DNA from: Bowmanella denitrificans
GTDB taxonomy: Bacteria; Pseudomonadota; Gammaproteobacteria; Enterobacterales; Alteromonadaceae
Length of the DNA: 64,000 nucleotides
Reading direction: 5' to 3'
Assembly: GCF_039522935.1 (NCBI RefSeq)
Contig: NZ_BAAAEI010000028.1
Span: 1 to 64,000, forward strand
A model generated the notes under the pieces. It was not told where the DNA came from and did not search any database. It saw only the letters and a list, made by a program, of their open reading frames with translations. This document shows positions 44,601 through 53,136 of the stretch, in pieces (position 1 is the first letter of the stretch; every line of letters starts with the position of its first letter). The translations under genes were made by a program, and so were the position numbers.

Positions 44601-46104
44601 GTAGCCGGTGTATTTCGGTAATTTCAGCGGTCTGACTGGCAACCCGCTGTTCCAGCTCTTCATTTAATTTTTGTATCTGGCGCTCCACGGCTTTTTGTCG
44701 GCCAATATCCCGCATAATGGCCGCCACCCCGACAATTCCCCGACCTTCTTCTAACACAGGGGTAACAGAGACGGACAAATCCACCAAACTACCGTCTTTA
44801 CGAAGGCGTACCGTGTCATAAGGCAATACCACTTTACCTTGTCTAATTTTTTCCAGAGTGCGGCGGGATTCATCCAACTTGTCTTCAGGCACAAGTAACT
44901 GCAAATAGTCTTTATCGAGCACTTCGTCTCGTTGAAATCCAAGAATACGTTCAGCGGCCAGGTTCCAATCTGTGACCTTGCCTTCCAGAGTGGCACTGAC
45001 CACCGCATCCTGGCTGTTGGTGACAATGGCTGCCAATCGGCCTTGCTGGCGATGTAACTGCCGACGCTGTTGCAAGTTAAGCCAATAGAGCAATACAAAA
45101 CCACCAATGACAGCCATACCGGCAAACATGCCGGCAAACAACTTGCCCGTGGCCAGCGACGCATCACGATTCACTGTAGTTTTCGCAAACAGCATACTGG
45201 CAAGTACGTTCTGTTCACTGTCCCCTGATCCTAACTGGATGGTTTTCTGCACCAGGAAAAAGCCTTCTCCTTCCCGAAATACGGTTTGCTGGCCGGAATC
45301 AACTTCACCGGCACTGAATTCATCAGACCAACGCCAAGGGCGGTCAAACTCAAATGCAAAACGTCGAGCGCTGTCAGGGTGAAGCAGAAAGTCCCCCCTG
45401 GCGTTGGTCAGATACAGGGTTTTACCTGAAGGTACATCTTCAGCCATCACAGTGAGTAAGCTGCTGGCGTCGATGTTTAATACCATCATGCCAAAAGGCT
45501 GGTTGTTGTGGTCCCAAACCGGGGTGGCAACTCTCAGGGTCGGCCGATAGGGTTCCTCAAGTTGGCCAAACTCACGATTAAGATTGATCTCAGACACATA
45601 AAGCTGGCCAGGCTTTAATCTCAAGGTGTGTTGAAAGTACTCGCGATGCCCCTTGCTTTGCAATTCTGATTCACCAACCACTTGCAGACCGTCCGGGGTT
45701 CTATTTACCCTCACCAACTCCCGACCGTTATCTGCCACACCAACATAACGAACTTGCAAGACCAGCGGGTGACTTTGCATAAAGCCGGTAAAAATCTGCG
45801 TCAGACGACGTTTCCATCTGTCGCTGGTACTGTCTTCCTGAATATCCAGACCATTATTTTGCGCCGCCCTGACCAAGCCCTGCACGGGTGGCACGGAAGC
45901 AAGAAACAAAGTATTGCGTTTATAGCCGTCAACCGATTCCTGTAACTGCTCGGCACGCAGATTAACCTGGCTATTGAGCTTGCTGATATTGTCAGCGATG
46001 GCGTTGTCCCGCTCTCTGTCAACGTTCCAGATAAACACCACAACCAGGCCTACCAGCAAGCTCAGAACCAGTATCACCCGACCGAGGTTTAACAGTTTTT
46101 TCAT
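41599..46104 (-). CDS. Hybrid sensor histidine kinase (dCACHE-PAS3-HK-REC2-Hpt)
   Basis: A 1501-residue phosphorelay kinase. Order: membrane helix (about 7-27), large periplasmic CACHE-type sensor (about 30-320), second helix (about 325-348), three PAS domains (about 355-475, 500-630, 640-760), phospho-acceptor domain with FLANMSHEIRTPMNAV, ATPase domain (ILINLAGNAVKFT, KDTGIGI, GSGLGLAIS), receiver 1 (LLLMDWDMPGLDGWE), receiver 2 (LVLMDIQMPEMDGY) and a C-terminal Hpt domain (DLIHSLKGMTAMLGA). All phosphotransfer residues are intact. The final regulator is not adjacent; the single-domain CheY-like protein at 19355 is one possible partner. The gene starts in a region of no clear promoter and ends overlapping the PhoD gene by 4 bases. 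Confidence 0.95.
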   Translation of the reverse strand: MKKLLNLGRVILVLSLLVGLVVVFIWNVDRERDNAIADNISKLNSQVNLRAEQLQESVDGYKRNTLFLASVPPVQGLVRAAQNNGLDIQEDSTSDRWKRRLTQIFTGFMQSHPLVLQVRYVGVADNGRELVRVNRTPDGLQVVGESELQSKGHREYFQHTLRLKPGQLYVSEINLNREFGQLEEPYRPTLRVATPVWDHNNQPFGMMVLNIDASSLLTVMAEDVPSGKTLYLTNARGDFLLHPDSARRFAFEFDRPWRWSDEFSAGEVDSGQQTVFREGEGFFLVQKTIQLGSGDSEQNVLASMLFAKTTVNRDASLATGKLFAGMFAGMAVIGGFVLLYWLNLQQRRQLHRQQGRLAAIVTNSQDAVVSATLEGKVTDWNLAAERILGFQRDEVLDKDYLQLLVPEDKLDESRRTLEKIRQGKVVLPYDTVRLRKDGSLVDLSVSVTPVLEEGRGIVGVAAIMRDIGRQKAVERQIQKLNEELEQRVASQTAEITEIHRLQQAVLSQAGYAVIAADPKGVIVMFNPAAEKMLGYKAKDIIGKNTPAIFHLEKEIAERARTFSAELGEQIEPGFEVFICKSKKGLANVHEWTYVRADGSQFPVQLSVTCLYDDKGNITGYLGMASDISQQVAARAELQHMQEHLLKAVEVGELGVWNWDVASDSLEWNEQMYRIYQLPKSHVLNYKTWHQVLHEDDRQMAIESLTEALAGNGTFNPEFRIIRPSGEVRIVQASAAMEWNDRGEVVRVVGINRDVTVQRTYEQKLQAARLEADSANRAKSAFLANMSHEIRTPMNAVLGLLQLLGKSQLETRQLDYVKKAESAGRLLLSILNDILDFSRVEAGKLELDPQPCNLDTMLVEVGAIASADIGDKNLEILFDICADIPKRVVLDGLRLQQILINLAGNAVKFTQQGEVRLSLKIIERQDEQLQLEFRVKDTGIGIAKAQLPHIFDGFRQAENSTARRFGGSGLGLAISQRLVQQMGGQLHVESEAGKGSEFSFSLPCTLAEERDLHNLPKDLKVLVVDDNASAREVLCKMVASFGWRADSVSQGDQAISQMAKGGHSAPYDLLLMDWDMPGLDGWETCECIGAMYPPDKLPLIIMVTAHGNELTQQRGRTDNGMIHAHLHKPVTPSMLLDAVADAMGKTARLGTQITAGVPRLKGVSLLLVEDNPTNQQVATELLELEGAKIQVAGNGQHAVDILAARRDDIDLVLMDIQMPEMDGYTAAREIRQTLVMTDLPIVAMTANAMESDRLDALNAGMNDHIGKPFELDKLVTTIQRNLVQGSHQPESQPSPIINETIRLDSQSAIRRLGNSQQIYANAARNFLKEAPDLVAQLPLQRPTDSAIESADLIHSLKGMTAMLGANALAKICSQLETLLRKNLEGDYPALVTSLKQQLEQLYPLLAKWADSAQEQGASQHLEPAQLYDGLKTLETLLEGADIDALSAFESLRAELLILLPTTAKDLAQSMESMDFPAALAHCQDALDSLQKHSNKSAGNSLS

Positions 46105-46316
46105 TCCCTATTTCCTTGATGCCATTCCCGTACAGCTTATACCAAATACCTGAAATCCTCTTTGCCTTGTGTTAAACAACCGGTTGAGATGCTTTGTTGA
46201 ACGCTAAATAGCGCAATTGGCCTGAATAAGGTTGAAAACTCAGCCTGCTGTCCCAATCATTGCTCAACTTAACGATTTCCATATCCCGCAATCCTGCTCA
46301 CTCCAACAGGAACAGC

Positions 46317-47273
46317 ATGACTAAACAAAAAGCGTTACAAATCCAAGGACTGCGTAAGACCTATCGAGGCGGCGTTGAGGCCCTTAAAGGTATAGATCTG
46401 GAAGTTCAGGAGGGCGACTTTTTCGCCCTGCTTGGCCCAAATGGAGCCGGGAAATCCACCACCATCGGCATTATTGCCAGCCTGGTCAATAAATCCGCAG
46501 GCAAGGTCGCGGTGTTCAGCGATGATATGGATACAAACCTGGTTAAAGCTAAGTCTCATATTGGCTTAGTCCCCCAGGAATTTAACTTTAACCAATTTGA
46601 AACCCTGTTGCAGATAGTGTGCAACCAGGCCGGCTATTATGGTGTGCCGCGTCATGTGGCCGTGCAACGTGCGGAAAAGTATCTCAAGCAACTGGATCTG
46701 TGGGAAAAGCGCGATATGCCTGCACGCACTTTGTCTGGAGGCATGAAGCGCAGGTTAATGATTGCCCGAGCCTTGATGCACGAGCCTAAAGTGCTGATCC
46801 TGGATGAACCCACGGCCGGAGTAGATATTGAAATCCGTCGCTCCATGTGGACCTTTCTGCAGGACATAAACCGTCAGGGTATCACCATCATTCTCACCAC
46901 CCATTATCTGGAAGAGGCGGAGATGCTGTGCCGCAATATCGCCATAATTGATAAAGGGCGTATTATCGAAAACACCAGCATGAAAGGGCTTCTGGCCAAA
47001 TTGAATATTGAAACTTTTATTCTTGATTTGCCTGCCAATAGTCTCAAGCCCCACCTGGAAGGCTTTACCTTCCGCCAGGCAGATGACCATACGCTGGAAG
47101 TGGATGTCCCTAAGGCCACGGGGCTGAATGGCGTATTCAGTCAGCTCTCCGAGCAAGGCATTCAGGTACTGAGCATGCGCAACAAATCCAACCGACTGGA
47201 AGAATTGTTTGTGCGCCTGGTGGAAGATGGTCGTGCACAAAAGGTGACTCCCGGGGAGGCTCAACATGGCTAA
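46317..47273 (+). CDS. ABC transporter ATP-binding protein (YadG type)
   Basis: ATPase of an ABC-2 exporter, 318 residues. Walker A LLGPNGAGKSTT (about 44-55), Q-loop VPQEFNFNQ, signature LSGGMKRRLMIARAL, Walker B VLILDEPTAGVD and the switch His in LTTHYLEEAE. A C-terminal domain of about 90 residues follows, as in YadG. AGGA 6 bases upstream of the ATG at 46317 fixes the start. It overlaps the permease gene by 8 bases. Confidence 0.95.
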   Translation: MTKQKALQIQGLRKTYRGGVEALKGIDLEVQEGDFFALLGPNGAGKSTTIGIIASLVNKSAGKVAVFSDDMDTNLVKAKSHIGLVPQEFNFNQFETLLQIVCNQAGYYGVPRHVAVQRAEKYLKQLDLWEKRDMPARTLSGGMKRRLMIARALMHEPKVLILDEPTAGVDIEIRRSMWTFLQDINRQGITIILTTHYLEEAEMLCRNIAIIDKGRIIENTSMKGLLAKLNIETFILDLPANSLKPHLEGFTFRQADDHTLEVDVPKATGLNGVFSQLSEQGIQVLSMRNKSNRLEELFVRLVEDGRAQKVTPGEAQHG

Positions 47274-48036
47274 TTTGCAGTTTACCGCCCTGAAAACCTT
47301 GTGGCGCAAAGAATGCACGCGTTTCCTGCGCATCTGGGTACAAACCCTGGTGCCACCAGCTATTACCATGAGCTTGTACTTTGTGATATTTGGTAACCTG
47401 ATAGGTAACCGCATCGGCCAGATGGGCGGCTTCAGTTATATGGAGTTTATCGTTCCCGGCCTGATCATGATGTCGGTGATCACCAATGCCTATGCCAATG
47501 TCTCCTCTTCGTTTTTTAGCGCTAAGTTCCAGCGCAATGTCGAGGAGTTGCTGGTTGCGCCTTTATCTAACTGGATTATCATTCTCGGTTTTATTGGTGG
47601 TGGCGTGGCACGCGCACTATTGGTTGGCTTGATTGTTACCCTGGTGTCATTATTTTTTGTGGATATTCAGATTCACCATCCAGTGATGCTGGTGACGACG
47701 CTGGTATTGACCGCCACCTTGTTTGCCGCAGCGGGGCTGGTGAATGCCGTGTATGCCAAAACCTTTGATGATATCAGTGTTATCCCCACCTTTGTGCTGA
47801 CCCCCCTGACCTATCTGGGCGGGGTATTTTATTCACTCACCTTGTTGCCTGAATTCTGGCAGTGGGTTAGCAAGGCCAATCCGGTTGTGTATATGGTTAA
47901 CGGTTTTCGCTATGGCTTTCTGGGCGTGTCCGATGTGGGCATTGGCACATCCCTGGCAGTATTAGTCGGATTTAACCTGGCGTTATTCGCCACCGCCTGG
48001 CATCTGATCAATAAAGGCGTGGGGATCCGCAGTTGA
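47266..48036 (+). CDS. ABC-2 type permease (YadH type)
   Basis: A 256-residue membrane permease with six helices and the ABC-2 family pattern (MGGFSYMEFIVPGLIMMSVITNAY, FQRNVEELLVAPLSNW, PTFVLTPLTYLGGVFYSLTLLP). It pairs with the upstream ATPase. YadGH-type exporters have no firmly known substrate. Its TGA shares a base with the next ATG. Confidence 0.94.
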   Translation: MANLQFTALKTLWRKECTRFLRIWVQTLVPPAITMSLYFVIFGNLIGNRIGQMGGFSYMEFIVPGLIMMSVITNAYANVSSSFFSAKFQRNVEELLVAPLSNWIIILGFIGGGVARALLVGLIVTLVSLFFVDIQIHHPVMLVTTLVLTATLFAAAGLVNAVYAKTFDDISVIPTFVLTPLTYLGGVFYSLTLLPEFWQWVSKANPVVYMVNGFRYGFLGVSDVGIGTSLAVLVGFNLALFATAWHLINKGVGIRS

Positions 48037-48695
48037 TGGGTGAATCAAAAGTCGTTACCAGTAACCAGAGCGGGCCTCACGAGAAGCTGGAAGAGTTGGT
48101 CAGACGGCACCTGGCCAGCGACTCGCAAAAGCCTTTCAATCAACATACTCTGGATGCCTTTGCCGAGGCTCAGACCTGGCTGGATAACTGGCAGGGACCA
48201 CTGATCCTGGATTCCTGCTGCGGGGTAGGTGAAAGCACGGCCGTAATTGCCAGCCTTTACCCCGAAGCCAAAGTCATTGGCATCGACAAATCGGCGCTGC
48301 GTACCGCCAAGCATGAACGCGGCTATGCGGTGGATCAAGACAACTACCTGGTGCTGCGCGCCGACCTCAATGATTTCTGGCGTTTAGCGCATCAGGCCGG
48401 CTGGCGCCTGCAAAGGCATTTTTTGCTCTACCCCAATCCCTGGCCCAAGTCGATGCATGTCAAAAGACGCTGGCACGGCGGCGCCTCCTTTGCCGATATT
48501 CTCAAACTGGGTGGCACCCTGACAGTGCGCAGTAACTGGCCTTTGTATATTGAAGAATTTGCCCTGGCCCTTGGCATTGCCGGTATCAAGGCCAATCCTG
48601 AGTGCTATCAGGCCGAACACCCGATGACCCCCTTTGAACGCAAGTACTGGGCCAGCGGCCAGCAAAGCTGGCAATTAGAGGTGGAGCTGCCCTGA
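48036..48695 (+). CDS. TrmB-like SAM-dependent methyltransferase
   Basis: A 219-residue Rossmann methyltransferase. LILDSCCGVGESTAVIASLYPEAK is the SAM-binding motif I region and LLYPNPWPKSMHVKRRWHG corresponds to the FPDPWPKKRHxKRR motif of tRNA (m7G46) methyltransferase TrmB. The acidic Asp in the PDPW motif is replaced by Asn (PNPW), and the SAM motif (CCGVGEST) differs from that of true TrmB, so this is a paralogue with uncertain target. The ATG overlaps the permease stop, so it is part of the exporter operon. Confidence 0.85.
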   Translation: MGESKVVTSNQSGPHEKLEELVRRHLASDSQKPFNQHTLDAFAEAQTWLDNWQGPLILDSCCGVGESTAVIASLYPEAKVIGIDKSALRTAKHERGYAVDQDNYLVLRADLNDFWRLAHQAGWRLQRHFLLYPNPWPKSMHVKRRWHGGASFADILKLGGTLTVRSNWPLYIEEFALALGIAGIKANPECYQAEHPMTPFERKYWASGQQSWQLEVELP

Positions 48696-48699
48696 CGGC

Positions 48700-49809
48700 C
48701 TATAAACGAATGCAATACGGGGTTCGTAAGCCGCTTTCGTCCACCTCGGCACCGTGGCCAGGGCGGTCGCTTATCTGCATAAGCCCGCCATGTTGTTCTG
48801 CGTAATGCACCCCGCCCCGGATGGGGTCCTGCCGGAACTGATACGCGGTATCCAGGTCGATAAAATGGATATTGCCCCTGGCCAGAGCCAGATGGGCGGC
48901 CGCCGACACGCCAAGACGGCTTTCGGCAAAACAACCAATCATACATTTAAGTCCTGCGGCTTCGGCCACCGCACTTATCTTCAGAGCAGTAAAAATTCCC
49001 CCGGCCTTGCCTAGCTTGATATTCAGATAGTCGGCCGCGGCCATATGAGCCAGATTAAGCGCATCAATATGACTGAACAGGCTTTCATCGGCACAAACAG
49101 GAATGGATTGTCGCTGCCTGAGCTCTGCCAGTCCCCTCACATTCCAGGCCGCCAGCGGTTGTTCCACATAGTCCAGGTTAAGGCTTTGCATGGCGCGCAG
49201 GCTGGCCAGCGCGGTGGGCAGATCCCAGCCCTGATTGGCATCAATACGGATAGCAATATCAGCACCAGCCAGTTCCCGTACTGCCGCTACGTGCTCAACA
49301 TCCTTAAGGCCATCGCGCCCCACCTTCAGCTTGATAGCAACAAATCCTGCCGCCAGCACTTCCTGCGCCTGCGCCAGAGTATCAGCCACGCTAGTCTGCA
49401 GTCCTATAGTCATATCGGTGCGCAATTCCCGCAATTGTCCACCCAAAAACTGGTATAGCGGCATACCGGCCGCCTTGGCGGCGATATCATAGAATGCCAT
49501 ATCAAAGGCAGAGACAAGTGAAGGCTCACCACAGGTTGCATTGAACAGCTCACCTACCCTGGATTCTATAGCCAGCGCATCCTGCCCCAGTAAAATCTCC
49601 GCCAGTTGTGTGGCTGCCAGATAGTTGCTTTGCTGACTGTCACCAGTAATAGCTGCGAAGGGGCTGGCTTCCCCCCAACCATAAATGCCGCTGTCGGTGG
49701 TCAGCTTCACCACCACATTGTGCGCAGCGGTGATAGTTCCGCGTGGGGTACTGATTGCATGACGAATCGGCACATCCAGATTGGCAATATCAACTTGTAT
49801 GATTTTCAT
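48700..49809 (-). CDS. dgcA: Enolase-superfamily epimerase/racemase (DgcA or Ala-Glu epimerase type)
   Basis: A 369-residue member of the muconate-lactonising subgroup. The catalytic lysine motif KLKVG (about 161), metal ligands in DANQGW (Asp about 190), EQPL (Glu about 217) and DES (Asp about 242), and the second lysine in IKLGKAGG are all present. Such proteins are annotated as L-Ala-D/L-Glu dipeptide epimerase; a marine homologue has been described as N-acetyl-D-glutamate racemase (DgcA) working with a DUF1611 protein. A DUF1611 gene is present in the same locus, which favours the DgcA reading; the dipeptide epimerase role would also fit. It is last in the operon M19 - serine hydrolase - this gene (8-base gap). 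Confidence 0.85.
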   Translation of the reverse strand: MKIIQVDIANLDVPIRHAISTPRGTITAAHNVVVKLTTDSGIYGWGEASPFAAITGDSQQSNYLAATQLAEILLGQDALAIESRVGELFNATCGEPSLVSAFDMAFYDIAAKAAGMPLYQFLGGQLRELRTDMTIGLQTSVADTLAQAQEVLAAGFVAIKLKVGRDGLKDVEHVAAVRELAGADIAIRIDANQGWDLPTALASLRAMQSLNLDYVEQPLAAWNVRGLAELRQRQSIPVCADESLFSHIDALNLAHMAAADYLNIKLGKAGGIFTALKISAVAEAAGLKCMIGCFAESRLGVSAAAHLALARGNIHFIDLDTAYQFRQDPIRGGVHYAEQHGGLMQISDRPGHGAEVDESGLRTPYCIRL

Positions 49810-49817
49810 ATATCCGG

Positions 49818-51713
49818 CTAGCTATAATAGTGGAACCCCAGCAGGTTCCAGTGCAGGCAAAACCACAACATGGCGAACCCAGCCAGCGTTACCAGGCTAT
49901 AGCGGATGCGAGCCCAGCTACCAGCCAACAGGCGATGGCGCCAAATCTGCACTGCATAAAAAGCATGGGCCAGTAGCAGCGGTACCGCCAAGATAGGGAA
50001 GCATAACGCCAAAATAAAAGAGGTTGGCAGGTTAAACATCAGCTCCGGCAACTCAGTGGTTAAGGCCGTCAGTAACAGAATAACAAACAACAGATTACTC
50101 AAGGCTAATCCAGCAGACGCCAGCCAGGCACGATATTCGATACCCGTTTGGCTGCGCCACAGACGCCACTGATACACCAGACGCAGCACCACACTGCAGA
50201 AGATAAGCAGGCACAACGCCAGCAACAGCAGATTAAAATTCAGGGTGTCTTGTAGTGGCGCTTTATAACTTTGCGCCACCCCCATGCCATCCACCACAAA
50301 CCCGCTAATGCTGCCATCCGCATCCTGTTGAAACGCGATCTGCTGATAACCATCTAGCTGTCGGAACAGGTTGTGGTCCACTTCCACGTAGCGCTTATCA
50401 CCAATCAGCAAGGTGTTGTCATCCAATGCCGCGACTTTGGTTTCGCCAAGCATGCGACGCAGGGATTCCGCCTGGCTATAGTTATTGCGCCAGCTATGGT
50501 AAGTGCCGATATATTTGTCTGCTCGCCCGGCAAAATCCGCCGGGGGTGGAATCGCCGCAACCGCTCGCGGAAAAAAGACGTCATAGAAGGATTTCACCAG
50601 GGCTTTGTGGGGTTCAGGGCCGCCAGGCGAGCCGCTAAAGGACGTAAACAACATCAGATTTTCTTGCCTGGACAAACCAAAATGCGAGAAGAAAATCAGC
50701 GTCGCACCATCATGGCCGTATATATCCAGGCCGTCGGCACCATACTGGCGTAGCAGTAATCCCAGTCCCATGCCACGTACCCGTGGATCATGGCTAAAGC
50801 CGTCATCCAGCATACGTTGCAAGGTATCTGCCTGCAGAATACGACGTCCGTTAAATTCACCGTCATTCAACAACGCACCGGCAAACTTGCTCATATCAAG
50901 CGCGGTGGTAGCCATCGCCCCGGCCGGGCCAAAGTTGCTCACCAGTTCATAACTGATTTCCTGCTCACCACGGGGGTTGTACTTATAGTTTTTGGCCATA
51001 TGCGGCTGCAAATCCACTGGCAAAGGTTCTGCAAAACTGGAATGTTGCATATTCAGCACAGCAAAAATATGCCTCTGTACATAGTCATTAAAGGGTTGGC
51101 CGGAAACGTTTTGTACAATCAGCCCGGCCAGCGCGGTTGCCCAGTTAGAATAAGCCGTATGCATACCAGGGGGATTGACTCTTTGTGGCTGATATTTGGC
51201 CAAAGATTCGGCCAGCGGCATCAGGCGCTCAGGGTCGTCAACAATCAAATAGCCCAACCCACCGTCTTCGAAGCCAGCGGTGTGGGTCATGATGTGGCGC
51301 AGGGTTACCGGCTGACCAGGCCAGCTGTCCTCGATCTGAAATGACTTAAGATAGCGGTTTACATCCGTATCCAGGTCCAACCTTCCCTGCTCAACCTGCT
51401 GCATTACCGCCACCCAGGTAAAAAGTTTGGAGATCGAGCCAGGCCTGAACAGACTGGTGTCAGGGTCCACAGGAATGCGCTTTTGCAGATCTATGTAACC
51501 ATAGCCTTTGGCAAAAATAATTTTGCCGTCTTTCATCACCATCACCACCCCGGAGGGGTTATGGGCGCGTTCCATGGTGGGCTTAACAGCCCCGTCTACA
51601 AAGGCTTCGACCACAGCAGGATCATTAATATCCAATGCCGTTTGTGCCTGAACACTGAGGGTGAACAAGAGCCCGGCCAGGAGATTAAGCAGAATAATGC
51701 GCTGTAACGTCAT
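49818..51713 (-). CDS. Beta-lactamase-family serine hydrolase with C-terminal membrane domain
   Basis: A 631-residue exported hydrolase of the penicillin-binding/beta-lactamase fold (family S12-like). Signal peptide MTLQRIILLNLLAGLLFTLSVQA; nucleophile motif SISK (SxxK), second motif YSN (YxN), third HDG (HxG position). A middle beta-rich region (about 400-500) precedes about four or five membrane helices at the C-terminus (about 500-630). The ATG at 51713 has GGAG 9 bases upstream. Such enzymes include D-aminopeptidases and esterases acting on D-amino-acid peptides; in this operon a role on peptidoglycan-type peptides is plausible but not shown. Confidence 0.88.
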   Translation of the reverse strand: MTLQRIILLNLLAGLLFTLSVQAQTALDINDPAVVEAFVDGAVKPTMERAHNPSGVVMVMKDGKIIFAKGYGYIDLQKRIPVDPDTSLFRPGSISKLFTWVAVMQQVEQGRLDLDTDVNRYLKSFQIEDSWPGQPVTLRHIMTHTAGFEDGGLGYLIVDDPERLMPLAESLAKYQPQRVNPPGMHTAYSNWATALAGLIVQNVSGQPFNDYVQRHIFAVLNMQHSSFAEPLPVDLQPHMAKNYKYNPRGEQEISYELVSNFGPAGAMATTALDMSKFAGALLNDGEFNGRRILQADTLQRMLDDGFSHDPRVRGMGLGLLLRQYGADGLDIYGHDGATLIFFSHFGLSRQENLMLFTSFSGSPGGPEPHKALVKSFYDVFFPRAVAAIPPPADFAGRADKYIGTYHSWRNNYSQAESLRRMLGETKVAALDDNTLLIGDKRYVEVDHNLFRQLDGYQQIAFQQDADGSISGFVVDGMGVAQSYKAPLQDTLNFNLLLLALCLLIFCSVVLRLVYQWRLWRSQTGIEYRAWLASAGLALSNLLFVILLLTALTTELPELMFNLPTSFILALCFPILAVPLLLAHAFYAVQIWRHRLLAGSWARIRYSLVTLAGFAMLWFCLHWNLLGFHYYS

Positions 51714-51735
51714 AACGATTGACTCCAATGTTGGC

Positions 51736-52914
51736 TCAGGCTTGCCAGATTTCACCCAGCACCCGTTTAAAATTGCCGCCCAGGATCAAGCGGATGTCCG
51801 CCTCGCCATAACCGCGACGCAACAAGGCATCGGTCAGGTCATAGATCCGCTTGGGATGGTCAAAACCGTCTGTGTCCAGCTTGTCTCTGAAGGCATAACT
51901 GGACTTATACTGGGCTTTCAACATATTCAAAAAGGGCGCAGGAATGTCATCATAGCCATCCATGTCCATATCCGACCCTACGCCGACGTATTCCACCCCC
52001 ACCTGCCTGGCGATATAGTCAATATGATCAATCATGCTGACCAGATTGGTGGGCTCGCGATGACTGACAAACTGGCGAATACCGGTAATACCCATGACGC
52101 CGCCGGATTTCGCCATGGCTTTGATCGCCTCGGCCGACTTGCAGCGAATATGGCCTCCGGCAAGCTCACGCACATTGGAATGTGTAATCAGTACCGGCTT
52201 AGTGGACACATCGAAGGCATCCAAGGTGGTTTGGTCGCCGCAATGGCTCACATCCACCGCCATGCCCAGCGCATTCATGCGCTGCACCACATCCACCCCA
52301 AAGCTGCTCAGGCCACCGTCGTTACGGTCGGTAGAACCAGTGCCAATCAGGTTGCGACTGTTGTAGGTTAGCTGGCTGATGCGCTGCCCCAGGGTGTAAA
52401 ACTGGTTAATATCATCCAGGCTACGGAAATGATCTGAATTCTGGGTGCCAACAATAAAACCCACCCGCTGGCCTTTTTTCAGATTGTGCAGATCGCTGAT
52501 ACTATCGATGCGTTGCAAATGCTGCGGATGCTCGGCCGCCAAGGCATTCAAACGGGCCACAAACGCTAACGCCTCATCCGCTCCCACTCCCACCGCGGGA
52601 TGAAATACATCGGTGCCACTGGACAAAATCAGGCGCAGATACTTTTCATCCAGGCCATAGCCATCTTCCAGTTTGGGTTGTTTGCTGGTGGCGGCCTTTA
52701 TGGTCTGCCCAAGCGGCGCCATCAGCGACAACATATCAAAGACCTGCGTGCTTTGAACTAATTCAATCACCTTGGCACTGTAGCGGGATTCACTGGCCGC
52801 AAAGACCTTGAAACTGCCCAAATTCAGCATAGGAACCGCAACAGCGGCGGCCAGACCAGATTTAAGAAAAGCGCGTCGGCTAAGTGGATATTCCGTGTTT
52901 CTCACTGTTTTCAT
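51736..52914 (-). CDS. M19 (membrane dipeptidase) homologue with altered metal site, Tat-exported
   Basis: A 392-residue protein with a twin-arginine signal (SRRAFLKSGLAAAVAVPM). The fold is that of family M19 renal-type dipeptidases: VDVSHCGDQTT and ITHSNVREL keep the two C-terminal metal histidines, and VGVGSDMDMDG keeps the Asp. However, the N-terminal HxD motif (usually DGHND) reads FDMLSL and the bridging Glu of GVEGG is replaced (VGTQNS). M19 enzymes often cleave L-Xaa-D-Xaa dipeptides. The loss of three ligands means activity is uncertain. First gene of its operon; the promoter carries operator A. GGAG lies 7 bases before the ATG. Confidence 0.85.
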   Translation of the reverse strand: MKTVRNTEYPLSRRAFLKSGLAAAVAVPMLNLGSFKVFAASESRYSAKVIELVQSTQVFDMLSLMAPLGQTIKAATSKQPKLEDGYGLDEKYLRLILSSGTDVFHPAVGVGADEALAFVARLNALAAEHPQHLQRIDSISDLHNLKKGQRVGFIVGTQNSDHFRSLDDINQFYTLGQRISQLTYNSRNLIGTGSTDRNDGGLSSFGVDVVQRMNALGMAVDVSHCGDQTTLDAFDVSTKPVLITHSNVRELAGGHIRCKSAEAIKAMAKSGGVMGITGIRQFVSHREPTNLVSMIDHIDYIARQVGVEYVGVGSDMDMDGYDDIPAPFLNMLKAQYKSSYAFRDKLDTDGFDHPKRIYDLTDALLRRGYGEADIRLILGGNFKRVLGEIWQA

Positions 52915-53049
52915 TATTTTTCTCCAACACTTTGTGGGGTGGCCGAACGGCATGCCAGGTGTCAAGGGTCCAGCTTCACATGCCTGCCGTCCGGCCTGTC
53001 CGTCTCAGACAACAACCTGGCGATGGCTGTCTGTGGCAGTCGGACTGGT

Positions 53050-53104
53050 TACACTTTAACCGTACGCAACATCTTTTGTACAGCCTTTTTACATATTTAG
53101 GCTG
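53050..53104 (-). promoter_or_regulatory. Operator-promoter module A (M19 - hydrolase - dgcA operon)
   Basis: On the plus strand TTGTA-CAGCC (53076-53085), 14 bases, GGCTG (53100-53104). In the minus direction the near half forms a -35-like TGTACA (53077-53082), followed after 18 bases by TAAAGT (53053-53058) and GTGTA-like bases. The arrangement is the same as in module C, base for base in spacing. Transcription would start near 53046, leaving a leader of about 130 bases. Confidence 0.7.
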
Positions 53105-53136
53105 CTTTATTTTCATTATGGAAGGGTTTTGCCCGC

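Noticed and set aside
51661..52371. A 236-codon plus-strand open frame opposite the M19 gene
   Set aside because: Antisense to a well-supported dipeptidase homologue; composition is that of a shadow frame and no start signal is present.
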